Shown: one piece after another, positions 62,745 through 64,000 of the stretch
How the letters are laid out: the number at the start of each line of letters is the position of its first letter
Numbering within the stretch: the stretch's first letter is position 1
DNA from: Mogibacterium sp.
GTDB taxonomy: Bacteria; Bacillota; Clostridia; Peptostreptococcales; Anaerovoracaceae
Assembly (NCBI GenBank): GCA_017510725.1
Contig: JAFWMD010000027.1
Coordinates: 1 to 64,000, forward strand
Direction: 5' to 3'
DNA length: 64,000 nucleotides
The notes under the pieces: model-generated
Told to the model about the DNA's origin: nothing
What the model saw: the letters and a program-made list of their open reading frames with translations, nothing else
Database searches by the model: none
Translations under genes and position numbers: made by a program

Positions 62745-62773
62745 ATAATACCGAACAAATGTTCTATAATCAA
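62745..62773 (-). promoter_or_regulatory. Promoter of the 85-residue gene (minus strand)
   Basis: On the minus strand TTGATT (62773-62768), 17-bp spacer, TATTAT (62750-62745). The LexA box fills the spacer. A plus-strand TATAAT at 62765-62770 may be the buk -10. Confidence 0.65.
62753..62764. promoter_or_regulatory. LexA operator (CHEO box), perfect
   Basis: GAACAAATGTTC, a full GAAC-N4-GTTC match, preceded by C on the plus strand. Placed in the intergenic region shared by the 85-residue gene and buk. Confidence 0.8.
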
Positions 62774-62813
62774 TATCGGAAGTTGTATTTACTTGTATAA
62801 AAACAGAAACGAC

Positions 62814-63920
62814 ATGAGCTACAGGATATTCGTCATAAATCCCGGATCAACATCCACAAAACTCGCATATTTCGAAGACGAGAAGAAACTTTACGAAGAG
62901 AACGTCTTTCATGATTCATCTGAACTCGCAGGATTTGCGAGCGCTTACGATCAGCTGGATTTCAGGAAGCAGATGATACTTGAATTCCTCGATGAGAACG
63001 GGATAGATCTTCATGGCGTGGACGCGATAGTAGGCCGCGGCGGAAGCACCGCCCCTATAAACAGCGGAGTCTATCGGATCAATGATAAGCTGCTGGAGGA
63101 TACCAGAAACATGGTGACCGGAGTTGATCACCCAGCAAACCTCGGAGTGCCGCTCGCAGCAGAACTTGCCGCTGAATACGGCGGTCTGGCCCTGATGGTG
63201 GACGGCCCTAAAGTGGATGAGTTCATAGATGAGGCCAGGATCACCGGCATGGCCGGGCTTTACAGAGGTGCCAGCCTGCATGTGCTCAATCTCGTGGGCA
63301 CGGCGAGGATGCACTGCAGGGATCACGGCATGGATTACAGGAAGTCGAATCTCATCGTCTGCCACATAGACGGAGGCATGTCGATATCCGCACATTATCA
63401 CGGACGCATGATAGACGGCACCAACAATGCCTGGGGTGAAGGTCCCTTCACGCCTACGCGCACAGGAGCGCTGCCTGCACAGCTCGCTGTCGAATACTTC
63501 AGGGAAGGGGGAGCATGTTCGGATATACCTATCCGTGACGCATGCACAAGAGCGGGCGGCTTTGTAAGCCACTTCGGCACATCCAATTCAGACAAGGTGC
63601 ACGGCATGGTCGAAGCCGGAGATCCTAAGGCAGTACGTGTCTGGAATGCGATGCTCTACAACATATGCAAGGCAATCGGAGAAATGGCGGTAGTGCTGTC
63701 GGGCGAAGTCGATGCGATAATATGCGGAGGAGGGCTTCTGAGATTCGACGACCTCTGCGATTACATAACAAAGCGCTGCAGCTGGATAGCACCGGTTTAT
63801 TTCTATCCGGGAGAGGTCGAGCATGAAGCCATGGCCGCAGGAGCGTTGAGAGTGCTCAGGGGCGAGGAGGAACCGCAGGTCTACACGGGCATACCGGTAT
63901 GGACCGGCTTCAAAGACTGA
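62814..63920 (+). CDS. buk: Butyrate kinase
   Basis: 368 residues of the acetokinase fold. FVINPGSTSTKLAYFE is the N-terminal phosphate-binding block; GRGGSTAPINSGVY, HIDGGMSISAH and CGGGLLRF follow in family order. It makes butyrate and ATP from butyryl phosphate, consistent with butyrate fermentation, or acts on branched acyl phosphates. The frame opens at 62727, but ATG 62814 begins the conserved fold. The ribosome-binding site is weak. Confidence 0.94.
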   Translation: MSYRIFVINPGSTSTKLAYFEDEKKLYEENVFHDSSELAGFASAYDQLDFRKQMILEFLDENGIDLHGVDAIVGRGGSTAPINSGVYRINDKLLEDTRNMVTGVDHPANLGVPLAAELAAEYGGLALMVDGPKVDEFIDEARITGMAGLYRGASLHVLNLVGTARMHCRDHGMDYRKSNLIVCHIDGGMSISAHYHGRMIDGTNNAWGEGPFTPTRTGALPAQLAVEYFREGGACSDIPIRDACTRAGGFVSHFGTSNSDKVHGMVEAGDPKAVRVWNAMLYNICKAIGEMAVVLSGEVDAIICGGGLLRFDDLCDYITKRCSWIAPVYFYPGEVEHEAMAAGALRVLRGEEEPQVYTGIPVWTGFKD

Positions 63921-63941
63921 AAAATTATTTCCTGATAGGGC

Positions 63942-63969
63942 TTGACTTATAATGAACATATGCTAATAT
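63942..63969 (+). promoter_or_regulatory. Possible promoter for a gene right of the window
   Basis: TTGACT (63942-63947), 16-bp spacer, TAATAT (63964-63969) preceded by TGC. It overlaps the terminator-like hairpin below. Confidence 0.5.
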
Positions 63970-64000
63970 ATTCATATGAATGTATCGGCATATGTTTTTT
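63955..64000 (+). terminator. Terminator-like hairpin after buk
   Basis: AACATATGC (63955-63963) / GCATATGTT (63988-63996) followed by T's, enclosing the palindrome ATTCATATGAAT. The window ends in the T-run. Confidence 0.65.

Noticed and set aside
1..64000. CRISPR arrays, insertion sequences, prophage or tRNA genes
   Set aside because: No regularly spaced repeats, transposase, integrase or cloverleaf was seen anywhere in the window.

Overview
The window reads as chromosome of a low-to-mid GC Gram-positive anaerobe. Signs of Bacillota, class Clostridia, are PolC, RNase Y, a threonine T-box leader, an L20-type leader before infC-rpmI-rplT, a CHEO-type LexA operator, a three-subunit [FeFe] hydrogenase, butyrate kinase and a membrane pyrophosphatase. 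A family-level guess (Anaerovoracaceae-like) rests only on the feel of the Lys-rich FnIII and Ig-like surface proteins. Coding density is high. Most units end in strong hairpin terminators. No rRNA, tRNA, CRISPR array, insertion sequence or phage gene was seen.

Layout. 1-10.4 kb: hppA tail, an epimerase/acyltransferase pair, kup-galM, pgi, two peptidases. 10.7-15 kb: hydC-hydB-hydA, a bifurcating-type hydrogenase operon, followed by a heavily structured non-coding tract. 15.3-20.4 kb: M18 aminopeptidase, a small membrane protein, proC, then a radical SAM gene with lexA behind a promoter carrying a LexA box, and maf. 20.5-22 kb: infC operon with its attenuator leader. 22.1-28.6 kb: AhpD-like protein, ArsS-type radical SAM protein, C_GCAxxG_C_C protein, a very large secreted transglutaminase/four-rhodanese protein and an iron-sulfur CCG protein. 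28.6-37 kb: a galactofuranose-type surface glycan locus (polymerase, priming transferase, DUF4422, GT2, flippase, WbbI-like transferase, Glf) enclosing an Ig-like surface protein. 37-42.2 kb: a fused TIGR04282/TIGR04283-type glycosyltransferase, a YdjY-like lipoprotein, two TVP38/TMEM64 membrane proteins and a phosphotransferase. 42.3-50.4 kb: nrdR-cmk, radC-murE, rny, cysteine desulfurase-thiI. 50.4-62.5 kb: T-box-thrS, then pyrH-frr-uppS-cdsA-GH3-rseP-ispG-polC. 62.5-64 kb: a small divergent gene and buk, sharing a second LexA box.

How it fits together. The most interesting theme is the pair of blocks at 22.1-28.6 kb and 37-42.2 kb. Their members belong to families that travel together in the arsenosugar or rSAM/selenodomain gene sets and, in part, in the E. 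coli ydjXYZ-ynjA-ynjE region. Here they are separated by the glycan locus, yet two of their promoters carry the same near-palindromic operator (TTGGACCNGGTCTAATA). I infer one co-regulated redox/thiol-chemistry system, substrate unknown; no ArsM methyltransferase was seen.

Other points: a PolC that lacks the in-line 3'-5' exonuclease, two near-identical LexA boxes, a NrdR box in front of nrdR itself, and a conserved uppS-cdsA-rseP-ispG-polC cluster in which dxr is absent and a GH3 enzyme sits in its place.
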